Source of the DNA: Thiorhodovibrio winogradskyi
GTDB taxonomy: Bacteria > Pseudomonadota > Gammaproteobacteria > Chromatiales > Chromatiaceae
Direction of reading: 5' to 3'
Assembly (NCBI RefSeq): GCF_036208045.1
Contig: NZ_CP121472.1
Span: forward strand, 310,001-374,000
Length of the DNA stretch: 64,000 bases
Below, in pieces: positions 38,063 to 46,256 of this stretch. The translations under genes were made by a program, and so were the position numbers. Under the pieces are notes generated by a model, which was given only the letters and a program-made list of their open reading frames with translations, was not told where the DNA came from and made no database searches. How positions within the stretch are numbered: position 1 is the first letter of the stretch; every line of letters begins with the position of its first letter.

Positions 38063-38566
38063 GTGCTTGGGACGCGTCAGGGAGATGAGATTGGCGCTGC
38101 CGCGCGCGAGTCGCGACCAGTCGCTTGGCATCTCCAGCCGAGCGATGGCGGCGGTCGGTAGGAGTTTGCCATCCGCCGGCGGGTCGAAATCATTATCGGT
38201 TAGATAGCGCAGCAGGGATTCGAGTCCGGGATTGTGGCCTACCAGGAGCACGGTGCCAGATTCTGGCGGGCATTGGCCGAGCAACTCGAGCAGGGTGGTG
38301 GTCTCGGCCTCGTAGATGCGCTCGTCCCAGCGAATGTCCTGTTTACTGCAATCCAGGCGCTTGCAAACCTTCAGCACAGTGGTGCGCGCGCGCTCGGCCG
38401 GGGAGCTGAGAATCAGATCCGGCACCAGCCCCTCGCGATACAGCCAGGCGCCGACCCTGGGAGCGTCGCGCTTGCCGCGCTTGGCTAGCGGGCGGTCAAA
38501 ATCGCGGCGTGCCGAGCTGTCCCAGTCGGACTTGGCGTGGCGCATGATGAGTAATTCGCGGGACAT
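38045..38566 (-). CDS. sixA: SixA-like phosphohistidine phosphatase
   Basis: The start at 38566 gives [16 protein letters not shown], where RHAKSDW holds the catalytic His of the histidine phosphatase superfamily. [27 protein letters not shown] and GHNPGLE are also present. The length of 173 residues fits SixA. In E. coli SixA acts on phosphohistidine proteins such as the ArcB HPt domain or NPr. Here the gene overlaps, tail to tail by 18 bp, the end of a kinase that itself ends in an HPt domain, a suggestive pairing. Confidence 0.85.
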   Translation of the reverse strand: MSRELLIMRHAKSDWDSSARRDFDRPLAKRGKRDAPRVGAWLYREGLVPDLILSSPAERARTTVLKVCKRLDCSKQDIRWDERIYEAETTTLLELLGQCPPESGTVLLVGHNPGLESLLRYLTDNDFDPPADGKLLPTAAIARLEMPSDWSRLARGSANLISLTRPKHLPDSD

Positions 38567-39048
38567 TGGTGCGGGAGGAGGGGATGCCGGGGTTAGGCGA
38601 GTGAGTGGATTCAGTCGATGAAAGACCAAGCTTAGCAGGGTGCTTGGTCGCCTGCCCCGACTTTTAACATATTCGTCATCATTGCGGCAGGGGCGCGGTG
38701 TCTGATCGACAGGACGGCCGCCGTGGGCGGGGTGTCGCTGTGCCTGGATCTTGACAGAAATGCCAAATTCGGGTGTTTCATCTAGTCTAGAAGCGGCTTC
38801 CAGCCGCTTCATGACGCGCCAAGATGGCGCATCCACTGATTACCGGGCCAACAACCGGGCGCTGGAAAATGAACTTTGAAATGGCTGGAACCTTGACCTG
38901 TCTGGGTGGCTTCGCTAGATTCCCATCACTGATGGATGTTGTCTCCCTCATCAGCTGCTCTTTAGCACTTCGGCGTGCCTGCATTATTGATCCCTCCCTC
39001 GGTCCACAGGCCATCTTGGCTCGCCGGTCGCCGATGATATCCGCGCGG
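38567..39048. other. Region between sixA and the TonB receptor gene
   Basis: About 480 bp. The frame of the receptor is open from 38824, but those 75 codons look non-coding. A REP-like element (38788-38830) lies here. No confident promoter was identified. Confidence 0.4.
38788..38830. repeat. REP-like palindromic element, copy A
   Basis: The core GAAGCGGCT, TCC, AGCCGCTTC is a perfect 9-bp stem with a 3-nt loop, followed by ATGACGCGCCAAGATGGCGC, which contains a second palindrome (GCGCCAAGATGGCGC). An inverted copy lies at 61250-61292 with one mismatch. Confidence 0.85.
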
Positions 39049-41208
39049 ATGTCCAGGCGTGACCGGCGCGCTCGCGGGCGCCATTCGGGCTCATTGCCCG
39101 GGATGTTCGTTGCCTCTGTTATTGTTTTTCAGTGTTTTTCTGTCGCAATGGGAATGCCTGGCAATGCCTTGGCCGATGTGGCGACGCCGGCGGATCCAAG
39201 CAGCCTGTCGCAGGCGGGTTCCGCGCCAGGATCATTGGAATCCGAGATCCTCGATGTGCTCGCCGATGCGACAGAGATCGCGACCAAATCGCGCCTGAAT
39301 GCCGACTATGTGCCTGGTATTGTGACCATCCTTAGGCGCGAGGAGATGCTCGCCCTGGGCGTGCGCACCGTGGCGGAAGCCCTGACCCTGGTGCCAGGCG
39401 TGGATGTGGGTCGGCGCGCCAAGGGGACGTTTTCGGCATCCATTCGTGGGCTCGATCATGGCACCACCGAAATCAAGGTGCTGATCGACTCGGTTCCGCA
39501 AAATATCGGTGGTGCCGGCAGTGCGAGCTTCTTCGAGCTACCGATCACCCAGGTCGAGCGTATTGAGGTGATACGCGGTCCAGGATCCGCGCTTTACGGG
39601 GAATTCGCCTTCGCTGGTCTGATCAATATTGTCACCTCTAAGCGCCCGGGGCTCCATCTGCGTTACGGCGCCAATGACACCAGGGAAGTTGGCGCCATTT
39701 ATCGCTTCGATGCGCCCGAGCGAGATCTTTCGGTCAGGCTGAATCTGGCCGGTTGGGACAGTCGCGGGACCAACCAGTGGGTGGAAAGCGACGCCTTGCA
39801 TCGCATTGGGCTGGCCGCGGTGTCCAAGGCGCCGGGCCGGGTCGATAGTGGCGAGTATTATCGCTTCGGGCAACTCAAGGTTGAGTTTGGCGATGCCTCG
39901 CTGATCGCGCAGGTCCAGTCCAATCGCAAGAATCCCTTCTTTGGGATCGATGGCGTGCTCCCTGATCTCTCTGCCAGCGATTATAGCTCCAATGTCGACG
40001 AATGGCTGATTCAGGGGCGGGTCGATTTCGCGCCAGGCACGGATCTCGCGGGCGCCGTGATTTTGCATTGGCATCAGCGAGAGACGCACATGGACTTGCG
40101 GATTCTGCCGCCCGGAGCCTCGGTGTCCTTGCGCAGTCCGGTGCTGCCGGATGGGTTGAATGCCGAGCGCTATATCGCGTCCATGCGCGCTCAGGCGGAG
40201 ACCTTTCTCGAATGGACAGGCTGGGAGCATCATCGTTGGCGCCTGGAGCTCAGCCTGGCCGTGGACAAGATCGATGATGCCTGGCGCGCCTACAACGCGG
40301 ATATCCTGACCTTCGAACAGTTGCCCGAGATGTATCGCTACGGGGCGGAATTTGCCCCACTTGAGCCGGATGCCAGGCGCACCATCGCCAGCCTAGCGAT
40401 TCAGGATCAATGGTCCCTTCATCCGCGACTCGATCTGATACTCGGCGCACGCTATGATCATTACACTGACCTCAGCGACAGTTTTTCGCCCCGGCTTGCC
40501 GGTGTGTGGCGGCTCAATGACCAACACTTGATCAAGGCACAGGTTGCCGGGGCGTTTTTTCCGCCAAGCTTGCTGCAGCGGTATCATATTCGTCTGCCGC
40601 CACCGCCCGAGGAGCAGGAAAGGCCGGAAGATCCGCAAAGGGCGCAAACCACGGAGCTTGGCTATATTTTTCGCGGACCCGACATGGTCGCTCGCCTGAC
40701 CCTCTATCACTCCAGGCTGTTCGATGTCATTTTGGTCGCGCCCGATGGCATCGACAATCGAGGCGAGGAGAGTCTGCAAGGTGTTGAACTAGAATGGGAA
40801 AAAGAATTTGGGCACGCCTTTAGGCTGGTGACTAATTTGAGCTATGCCGATACCTTGAACAAGGAGACCGATGGTCCCATCCCCGGCGCGGCCAAATGGC
40901 TTGGCAATCTCAGCCTGTTTTACCATCCACGCGGCAATTGGGCCTTCACCGGGCGCTGGCGCTATGTTGGCGAGCGGGCGCGCGACCCCCTGGACGCGCG
41001 CACCGAACCGCTGCGCGGTTACAACGATCTCTCCCTTGCGCTGAGCTGGTTTTCTCCTAGTGTCAAAGGACTTACACTACGCGCCGGCGTGACCAATTTG
41101 CTCAATGAGTCCATTGTTCTGCCAGCCCCCATGGATACCTATGAGAACGACTACCCGCTGGCTGATAGCCGCGCCCTGTGGGCGCAAATTTCCTACGCTT
41201 TGCCCTAG
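39049..41208 (+). CDS. TonB-dependent outer-membrane receptor
   Basis: It imports a ligand, or transduces its presence, across the outer membrane. The start is uncertain: the frame is open from 38824, but ATGs at 39034 or 39049 place a hydrophobic signal (MFVASVIVFQCFSVAMG) near the N-terminus. The plug domain includes ALTLVPGVDVGRRAKG, ISRGLDHGTT-like sequence and QVERIEVIRGPGSALYGEFA. The barrel ends LWAQISYALP rather than with Phe. It is followed closely by a periplasmic YfiR-like gene and a membrane hybrid kinase, so it may act as a sensory receptor. Ligand unknown. Confidence 0.88.
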   Translation: MSRRDRRARGRHSGSLPGMFVASVIVFQCFSVAMGMPGNALADVATPADPSSLSQAGSAPGSLESEILDVLADATEIATKSRLNADYVPGIVTILRREEMLALGVRTVAEALTLVPGVDVGRRAKGTFSASIRGLDHGTTEIKVLIDSVPQNIGGAGSASFFELPITQVERIEVIRGPGSALYGEFAFAGLINIVTSKRPGLHLRYGANDTREVGAIYRFDAPERDLSVRLNLAGWDSRGTNQWVESDALHRIGLAAVSKAPGRVDSGEYYRFGQLKVEFGDASLIAQVQSNRKNPFFGIDGVLPDLSASDYSSNVDEWLIQGRVDFAPGTDLAGAVILHWHQRETHMDLRILPPGASVSLRSPVLPDGLNAERYIASMRAQAETFLEWTGWEHHRWRLELSLAVDKIDDAWRAYNADILTFEQLPEMYRYGAEFAPLEPDARRTIASLAIQDQWSLHPRLDLILGARYDHYTDLSDSFSPRLAGVWRLNDQHLIKAQVAGAFFPPSLLQRYHIRLPPPPEEQERPEDPQRAQTTELGYIFRGPDMVARLTLYHSRLFDVILVAPDGIDNRGEESLQGVELEWEKEFGHAFRLVTNLSYADTLNKETDGPIPGAAKWLGNLSLFYHPRGNWAFTGRWRYVGERARDPLDARTEPLRGYNDLSLALSWFSPSVKGLTLRAGVTNLLNESIVLPAPMDTYENDYPLADSRALWAQISYALP

Positions 41209-41292
41209 AATCTGTCGCGCGGCTATTTCCTCGCGCGTCGACCAGCTTTCTCTAGCCGTGCTTGATACCATGGCGTCGGTAGCAGAGTCGCC

Positions 41293-41925
41293 ATGCCAAG
41301 TTGGATGCCAGTCGAGCACGCTATTCAAGCCAAGCCAACTCCCGCCTGGGCGATGCCACTCATCCGTGTTGTAGCCATACTGCTGCTCCTGTGCTGCATG
41401 CTGGCCCTTGGAATTCGGGATGCGCAGGCCACCAATCCCAATGAAAGGCGGCGTGTTGAAATTGGCCTGAAGATTTTTCGCGCCACCCTTGCCGCCGATG
41501 TGCATCTGGCGCGCAAGCTCGATGACCAACGGCGCTTGGCGATTGTGCTCTTTTTTGACACGGATCAAGCCTCCGCGCGGCACTACCGCCAAGTGCTTGC
41601 CCAACCCGGCGGATTGCTGGAGTATCCCTTGCGGATTGTCCTGAGCGATGATCCGAGCTTGCGCGCGTTCGCGGCGCGGCCGCCAGCGGCGGTGTTCATC
41701 ACGGAACCCCGCCTTCCCCCGACGATTGTGCGGCAGTTGGGAACCTTCAGTGCGCGGCACTCGCGCCTGTTGTTTTCCCCCTTCGAGGCGGATGTGGAGC
41801 GTGGGGTGGCGACTGGGCTTTTTATTGGATCCCGTGTTCGGCCCTATGTGAACTCGCATGCGCTGCGTGAAGCGGGCCTTGAACTGCGGAATTTTTTTCT
41901 TGGTATTGCCAGGATAGCTGACTGA
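41293..41925 (+). CDS. Periplasmic YfiR/DUF4154-like protein
   Basis: This is a small secreted protein of 210 residues. A hydrophobic segment at about residues 22-42 (VVAILLLLCCMLALGI) ends before DAQA, like an N-terminally extended signal peptide; an ATG at 41353 would give a shorter one. The mature part has AAVFITEP, SRLLFSPFEADVERGVATGL and RPYVNSHALREAGLEL, the arrangement of YfiR/DUF4154 proteins that restrain membrane signalling enzymes. It is 11 bp upstream of the hybrid kinase gene. Its role as periplasmic ligand sensor for that kinase is inference. Confidence 0.65.
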   Translation: MPSWMPVEHAIQAKPTPAWAMPLIRVVAILLLLCCMLALGIRDAQATNPNERRRVEIGLKIFRATLAADVHLARKLDDQRRLAIVLFFDTDQASARHYRQVLAQPGGLLEYPLRIVLSDDPSLRAFAARPPAAVFITEPRLPPTIVRQLGTFSARHSRLLFSPFEADVERGVATGLFIGSRVRPYVNSHALREAGLELRNFFLGIARIAD

Positions 41926-41936
41926 GTATAGCCACC

Positions 41937-44921
41937 ATGAGTGCGCTCGCCCGATGGATAACCCTGGCCTTTGTGCTGCTTGCGCTGGGGCTCGGCGCCA
42001 TGATTGGCGGCTACTGGCATCTCGCGCTCAAGCCGGGCATCCAGAACGAAGCCCAGCAGCAGGCGGATCTCATGGCGCAGGCCCAGGCGGCTCGACTGGC
42101 TGCCGCCCTGGTCGCCGCCGTCGTCGACGGATCCTCGCACTTGCTCACAGAGGTGCGGAACGAGGTGCTGAGTTTTACCGACAGTGACTCGGGCCAGCCA
42201 TTTTTTGCCGGGGTAGACATTGAGCCAGCACCTGACTTAGGCGCACTCGACCCGGCGCTGCGTCAGCACGGCGACATCGAATGCCGGCAATGCCTGGTCG
42301 CCGAGGTGCCCTTGCTGCACCCGCGTGATTACCATTTGATCGGGGTGGCACGCTTTCTGACCACGGACCAGTTCTTGCGCCAGTATCTGCGGGCTTTTCG
42401 GCGTCATCTGCTGATTCAGGCGGCACTTGGTGCCCTCTTGCTCCTGAGCGCCTGGGCCGGCGTAATGCTGCTGACCCGCCAGATGCAACGCCAGCGCCTT
42501 TGGCGAGAGCGCGCGGAGCAAAGCTCGGCCTGGACCCAGGCGCGCTATGAGCGCTTGCTCAATCGTCTGGAAGGTTATTTTGTCTATGCCAGGTCGGGGG
42601 AGGGAAGCCTCATCTTTGCCAGCGAGTCGGTGCGGCGGGTGATGGGCTGCGCGCCCGAGGTCTTCTGCCGCGAACCCGAGCGCTTTTTTGTCGACGCGGA
42701 CGCCGGCTCTAGCCTGTTTCCGCTGACCATTGGCCAGGCGGAACAATCCGCCAGCCGGGTGTTGAGAGTGCGCACCGCGCAGGGGCAAGCGCGCCAACTC
42801 GAGTGTACTGAAACCCTGGCGCTCAATGCGCCCGAGGGTCAGGTGGTCATTGAGGGGGTCGCGCGCGACGTGAGCACCCAGAAAGAGCTCGAAGCCAGCT
42901 TGCTCGAGGCCAAGGAACGCGCCGAAAGCGCCAATCGCGCCAAGACCGCGCTCCTGACCAATGTCAGCCATGAGCTGAGAACGCCCATGGCAAGCATTAT
43001 TGGTCTGGCAAAGCTGATGTTGCGAGCAGAGAGTCCGGCGCCGCAACGCGATCAGGTGGGTAAAATTCTGGCCGCCGCGCAGTCCCTGCTGAGAATTCTC
43101 GATGACATTCTGGATGTCTCCAAGATGGAAGCCGGTCGGGTGCGGCTCGACCAGCGGGCATTCGCGCTTGACCAGGTGCTGGAGCAGGTCGCCAATTTTG
43201 CCGCGATCAAAAACCAGGCGGCGGCGCTCGATATCGCTTTCGCCATTGGACCCGGGGTGCCGCGCTATCTGCGTGGCGACCCGGTGCGCCTGGGGCAGGT
43301 GCTGCTGAACCTGACTAGTAACGCGATCAAGTTCACGCCTCGCGGTTCGGTACTTTTGTGTGTCGAGCAGCTGAAGGGCGCTCAGAATAGTCAGGGCGCG
43401 CGCGGTCCGGATCGCGGCGGCCATCATATCAGGCTGAAATTTACCCTTGAGGATACGGGGATCGGGATTTCGCGACAGGATCTTCAGCGCCTGTTTCAGC
43501 CTTTTTCTCAGCTTGATAACGCCTCCAGCCACCACAACCAGGGCGGGACCGGCCTGGGGTTGGCGATTTCCCGCCATCTGGTGCGCCTCATGGGCGGGGA
43601 AATCGAGGTTGAGAGCCAGCCCGGGCAGGGCAGCAGTTTTCAGTTCACCGCCGACTTTGGTCTGGTGCCGCGGGCGTCGTGCGAGCCCTCGCCCGCTTGG
43701 TCGTGGCAAGGAATGCGCGCCTTGATTGTGTCCGAGCGCGAGCTGACCCAGGCGCTCTTTGGTCAGATGCTCAATGGCCTGGGGCTGGCCGTGGCCATGG
43801 CGACATCAACCGGGCAAGCAAGCGCCATCTTGGGTACGGCCTGCCAGACGGGCGCTGCCTTTGCCCTGGTGCTGCTGGACGCGCTTCTGGCCGATGCGCC
43901 AGTGGCGTCCATTGCGCGGCAGCTTCACCAGCAACCGGGCCTGGGGCAGAAGCCAGCGCTCTTGCTGATCGAGAGGCTCGGGTTCGAGCGCGGCGCCGAT
44001 GCGCAAGTTGGCTCTGCTGATGTCGATGGCGTGGTGACTCCGGCACTGTCACACTCGGCATTGCTCAGAGTTCTGCAGGCTGTGCTGCCAGGCGCCGCGC
44101 CGAGTCCGGCCCATCGGCATGCGGCGCCTCCCGTGCATGCGCACCCGGCATCCGTGCCACCTGGAACCCGGGTGTTGGTCGCCGATGATCACCGGGTGAA
44201 CCGGGAGATCGCCGTTGATGTGCTCAATGGCCTGGGTTTCGAGGTGACGGCGGCGGCCGACGGATTCGAAGCGCTTGAGAGCCTTGCTCGCGCTGACTTT
44301 GACGCCCTGTTGCTGGACATCCGGATGCCGGGACTCGATGGATTTGAGGTCACCAAGCGACTGCGTGCCGAGCCGCGCCTGGCGCGACTGCCGGTCATTG
44401 CGCTGACCGCTCACGCGATGATGGAGGATGCGGAGCCTTGCCATGCGGCCGGTATGACGGCTGTGATGAGCAAGCCCATCAACGAAACCGCGTTGCTGGA
44501 GATTTTGCTGCCTCACCTGGGCAAGCGCTCATTCAAGCATCCACCCAACCTCGGACCCGTGGCGTCCCAGCCTGTCAAGGACGATTCGTCCGCTGTGCAA
44601 TATGCCAGGGCGCCCGCGGCCGAAGCCGTGGAGGAGGGCGCGCGGATGTTATGCCCGAGCGATCTTCAGGCAGCACCGAGCGAGGCCCAGGCGGAGTTTT
44701 TGCGTCAGTTAAGCGCGGCACTGCCAAGCATCATCGATTATCTCGGTCACGGCGGTCAGGCGGACGCCATCGCCGTGGCACAACGGCTCAAGACAGGGGC
44801 ACAGGCGGTTGGTGCCTCGGCTGCAAGCGATGCACTGTCGGCCCTGCAGCGGGCGGTGGTGAAAGGCGCGTCAGTCGATGAACCCTTGCAACGGCTTGAG
44901 TGGGTGCTGGTCCAGGGCTAA
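41937..44921 (+). CDS. Membrane hybrid histidine kinase with degenerate receiver and HPt
   Basis: The 994 residues begin with a membrane helix (about 5-25), a periplasmic domain of ~120 residues and a second helix (about 160-182). A PAS domain follows (about 200-315). HisKA has H345 in NVSHELRTPMAS and the ATPase has [15 protein letters not shown] first receiver-like domain (about 590-715) lacks the N-terminal acidic pair and the C-terminal Lys, although D648 remains. The second receiver is complete (ADDHR, D794 in LLDIRMPGLDG, KP in MSKPI). The C-terminal HPt-like helix has Gln949 (AQRLKTGAQAVGA) where the phosphorylated His is expected. Confidence 0.88.
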   Translation: MSALARWITLAFVLLALGLGAMIGGYWHLALKPGIQNEAQQQADLMAQAQAARLAAALVAAVVDGSSHLLTEVRNEVLSFTDSDSGQPFFAGVDIEPAPDLGALDPALRQHGDIECRQCLVAEVPLLHPRDYHLIGVARFLTTDQFLRQYLRAFRRHLLIQAALGALLLLSAWAGVMLLTRQMQRQRLWRERAEQSSAWTQARYERLLNRLEGYFVYARSGEGSLIFASESVRRVMGCAPEVFCREPERFFVDADAGSSLFPLTIGQAEQSASRVLRVRTAQGQARQLECTETLALNAPEGQVVIEGVARDVSTQKELEASLLEAKERAESANRAKTALLTNVSHELRTPMASIIGLAKLMLRAESPAPQRDQVGKILAAAQSLLRILDDILDVSKMEAGRVRLDQRAFALDQVLEQVANFAAIKNQAAALDIAFAIGPGVPRYLRGDPVRLGQVLLNLTSNAIKFTPRGSVLLCVEQLKGAQNSQGARGPDRGGHHIRLKFTLEDTGIGISRQDLQRLFQPFSQLDNASSHHNQGGTGLGLAISRHLVRLMGGEIEVESQPGQGSSFQFTADFGLVPRASCEPSPAWSWQGMRALIVSERELTQALFGQMLNGLGLAVAMATSTGQASAILGTACQTGAAFALVLLDALLADAPVASIARQLHQQPGLGQKPALLLIERLGFERGADAQVGSADVDGVVTPALSHSALLRVLQAVLPGAAPSPAHRHAAPPVHAHPASVPPGTRVLVADDHRVNREIAVDVLNGLGFEVTAAADGFEALESLARADFDALLLDIRMPGLDGFEVTKRLRAEPRLARLPVIALTAHAMMEDAEPCHAAGMTAVMSKPINETALLEILLPHLGKRSFKHPPNLGPVASQPVKDDSSAVQYARAPAAEAVEEGARMLCPSDLQAAPSEAQAEFLRQLSAALPSIIDYLGHGGQADAIAVAQRLKTGAQAVGASAASDALSALQRAVVKGASVDEPLQRLEWVLVQG

Positions 44922-45063
44922 TCGTCTGGCGTGTTGATGTCCTTTGTGGGCACTGTATGGGGCGCGTCTGGGGGTGCATCCGCCCTTGGCGTGCCGCCGC
45001 GGGCGGAGGGAGACGATCAACAACGCGGCTTGTGCCGTGACGTCAGTTGCCTCAATGGCCGCC

Positions 45064-45402
45064 TCAGTAGCCGCCTTTGCGCATGACCGCGGGCAGGCCC
45101 GCGATCTTGGTGCCCTGTTTGGTGGGGGCCAGGGGGAAAAGCTTGTAGACGTCCTTGCTGGTGGGTTTGGAGCCCCATTTTTTGCCCATGTCCTTCAGCA
45201 GGACGCGTTCCATCGGCTGGTTTTGGTTGTTATTGATGTATTCGTCACGCAGGTAGTTGATAATGTCCCAGTGTTGCTCAGTCAGCTCGATGCCTTCGAT
45301 GTCGGCGAGCTTGCGCGCGACATCTTCGTTCCAATCGGTGTAATTGACCAGAAAACCGTTCTCGGTTGTCTCGATGCTGGTGCCATTGACCTCGATCGCC
45401 AT
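45064..45402 (-). CDS. DsrC/TusE-family protein without cysteines (RspA-like)
   Basis: The start at 45402 aligns with true DsrC proteins (MAIEVNGTSIETTENGFLVN). The WNEDVA, EHWD-like QHWDIINYLRDEY and KLFPLAPTKQG segments match DsrC. The C-terminus reads KIAGLPAVMRKGGY, so both sulfur-carrying cysteines of DsrC (C98 and C109 in the copy at 51724) are absent; the whole protein has none. It cannot act as a persulfide carrier. Such proteins have been termed RspA and proposed to be regulatory. It is the last gene of a minus-strand cluster divergent from dsrA. Confidence 0.88.
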   Translation of the reverse strand: MAIEVNGTSIETTENGFLVNYTDWNEDVARKLADIEGIELTEQHWDIINYLRDEYINNNQNQPMERVLLKDMGKKWGSKPTSKDVYKLFPLAPTKQGTKIAGLPAVMRKGGY

Positions 45403-45496
45403 GTCGATGATCCTCTTGTTGTTATTGCTGGGTGATGCAACCCTTGTCCGGTTGCCGGTCAGTTCATCATCATATTCAATATTTCTAATGCCGTCA

Positions 45497-46240
45497 CTAG
45501 CCTGAACCCTTGGTCGGGCCGACGGCCTCAATGCCCTTATGCGGGATGAACAGGCCGCAGCCAAGCTCGCGGTGCGGGCCCAAGCCTTGTTGCTGCAGGC
45601 GCAGGGATTCTTCCAGACCGAGGTCAGCCAGCATCAGGCCGCGGGTTGGCAACCAACCGCCCGAGTAACGCACTTTCACTGATTTGCCGCACAGGGCTTT
45701 GCGGATTTTAATATCCAATTCGGCCAGGGCCGCGGCCGCCCAGTCGAGAAAGTCGCTCTCGCTGTCGTGCGTCGAGTCGCGCCCCGGCTTGGGCTGGGGG
45801 TGGCAGACATAACGCGAAAAGAGCGTGGTTTCGCGGCTGAGCAGGCGTTCCTTGGCGGACTCAAGATGCAGCACATGGCCGGCGATGTCGAAATCCCGAT
45901 GCTCGAGCGCGGCACGCAAGTCGGCAACGCGTTTTTTGGGCACCCGGATCCCAAGTTTGGTGCGGCGCGACAGAATCAGTGGCTGATCGGCATCAGCCTC
46001 GGGTCGTTGCCAGCCGTTTTGCGAGCCGGCGACATGAACGCTGTGAATGCCGCAGCAGTCCTCCTCTCCGATCCAGGGCGCGGCGCCAAGCAGGGCATGC
46101 GCCAGGGCCTCGGCATGATCGACTGGTAGCGCGCGGCATTTCAGGGAGAACAGCACATCGACCACCTCGTCGCGGATGGATGGTGCCGGTTCGGTTTGGT
46201 CTTCCTGCCAATAGCTGTGGGTCATGAGGGTGTCAGGCAC
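45497..46240 (-). CDS. Solitary Cas6/Cmx6-like RAMP protein
   Basis: The protein resembles the Cas6 variant of type I-MYXAN systems, an endoribonuclease that cuts CRISPR RNA. Family-like parts are VVDVLFSLKCRALPVDHAEA, GIHSVHVAG, LILSRRTKLGIRVPK, SVKVRYSGGWLP and the C-terminal glycine-rich loop GLGPHRELGCGLFIPHKG. The His in PVDHAEAL is a possible catalytic residue. No CRISPR repeats, Cas1, Cas2 or effector genes occur in the window. It is encoded 16 bp after the helical 249-residue protein gene and 94 bp before the cysteine-free DsrC gene. RNA cleavage here is inference from family resemblance. Confidence 0.7.
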   Translation of the reverse strand: MPDTLMTHSYWQEDQTEPAPSIRDEVVDVLFSLKCRALPVDHAEALAHALLGAAPWIGEEDCCGIHSVHVAGSQNGWQRPEADADQPLILSRRTKLGIRVPKKRVADLRAALEHRDFDIAGHVLHLESAKERLLSRETTLFSRYVCHPQPKPGRDSTHDSESDFLDWAAAALAELDIKIRKALCGKSVKVRYSGGWLPTRGLMLADLGLEESLRLQQQGLGPHRELGCGLFIPHKGIEAVGPTKGSG

Positions 46241-46256
46241 ATTAAGGTGGGGCCGG

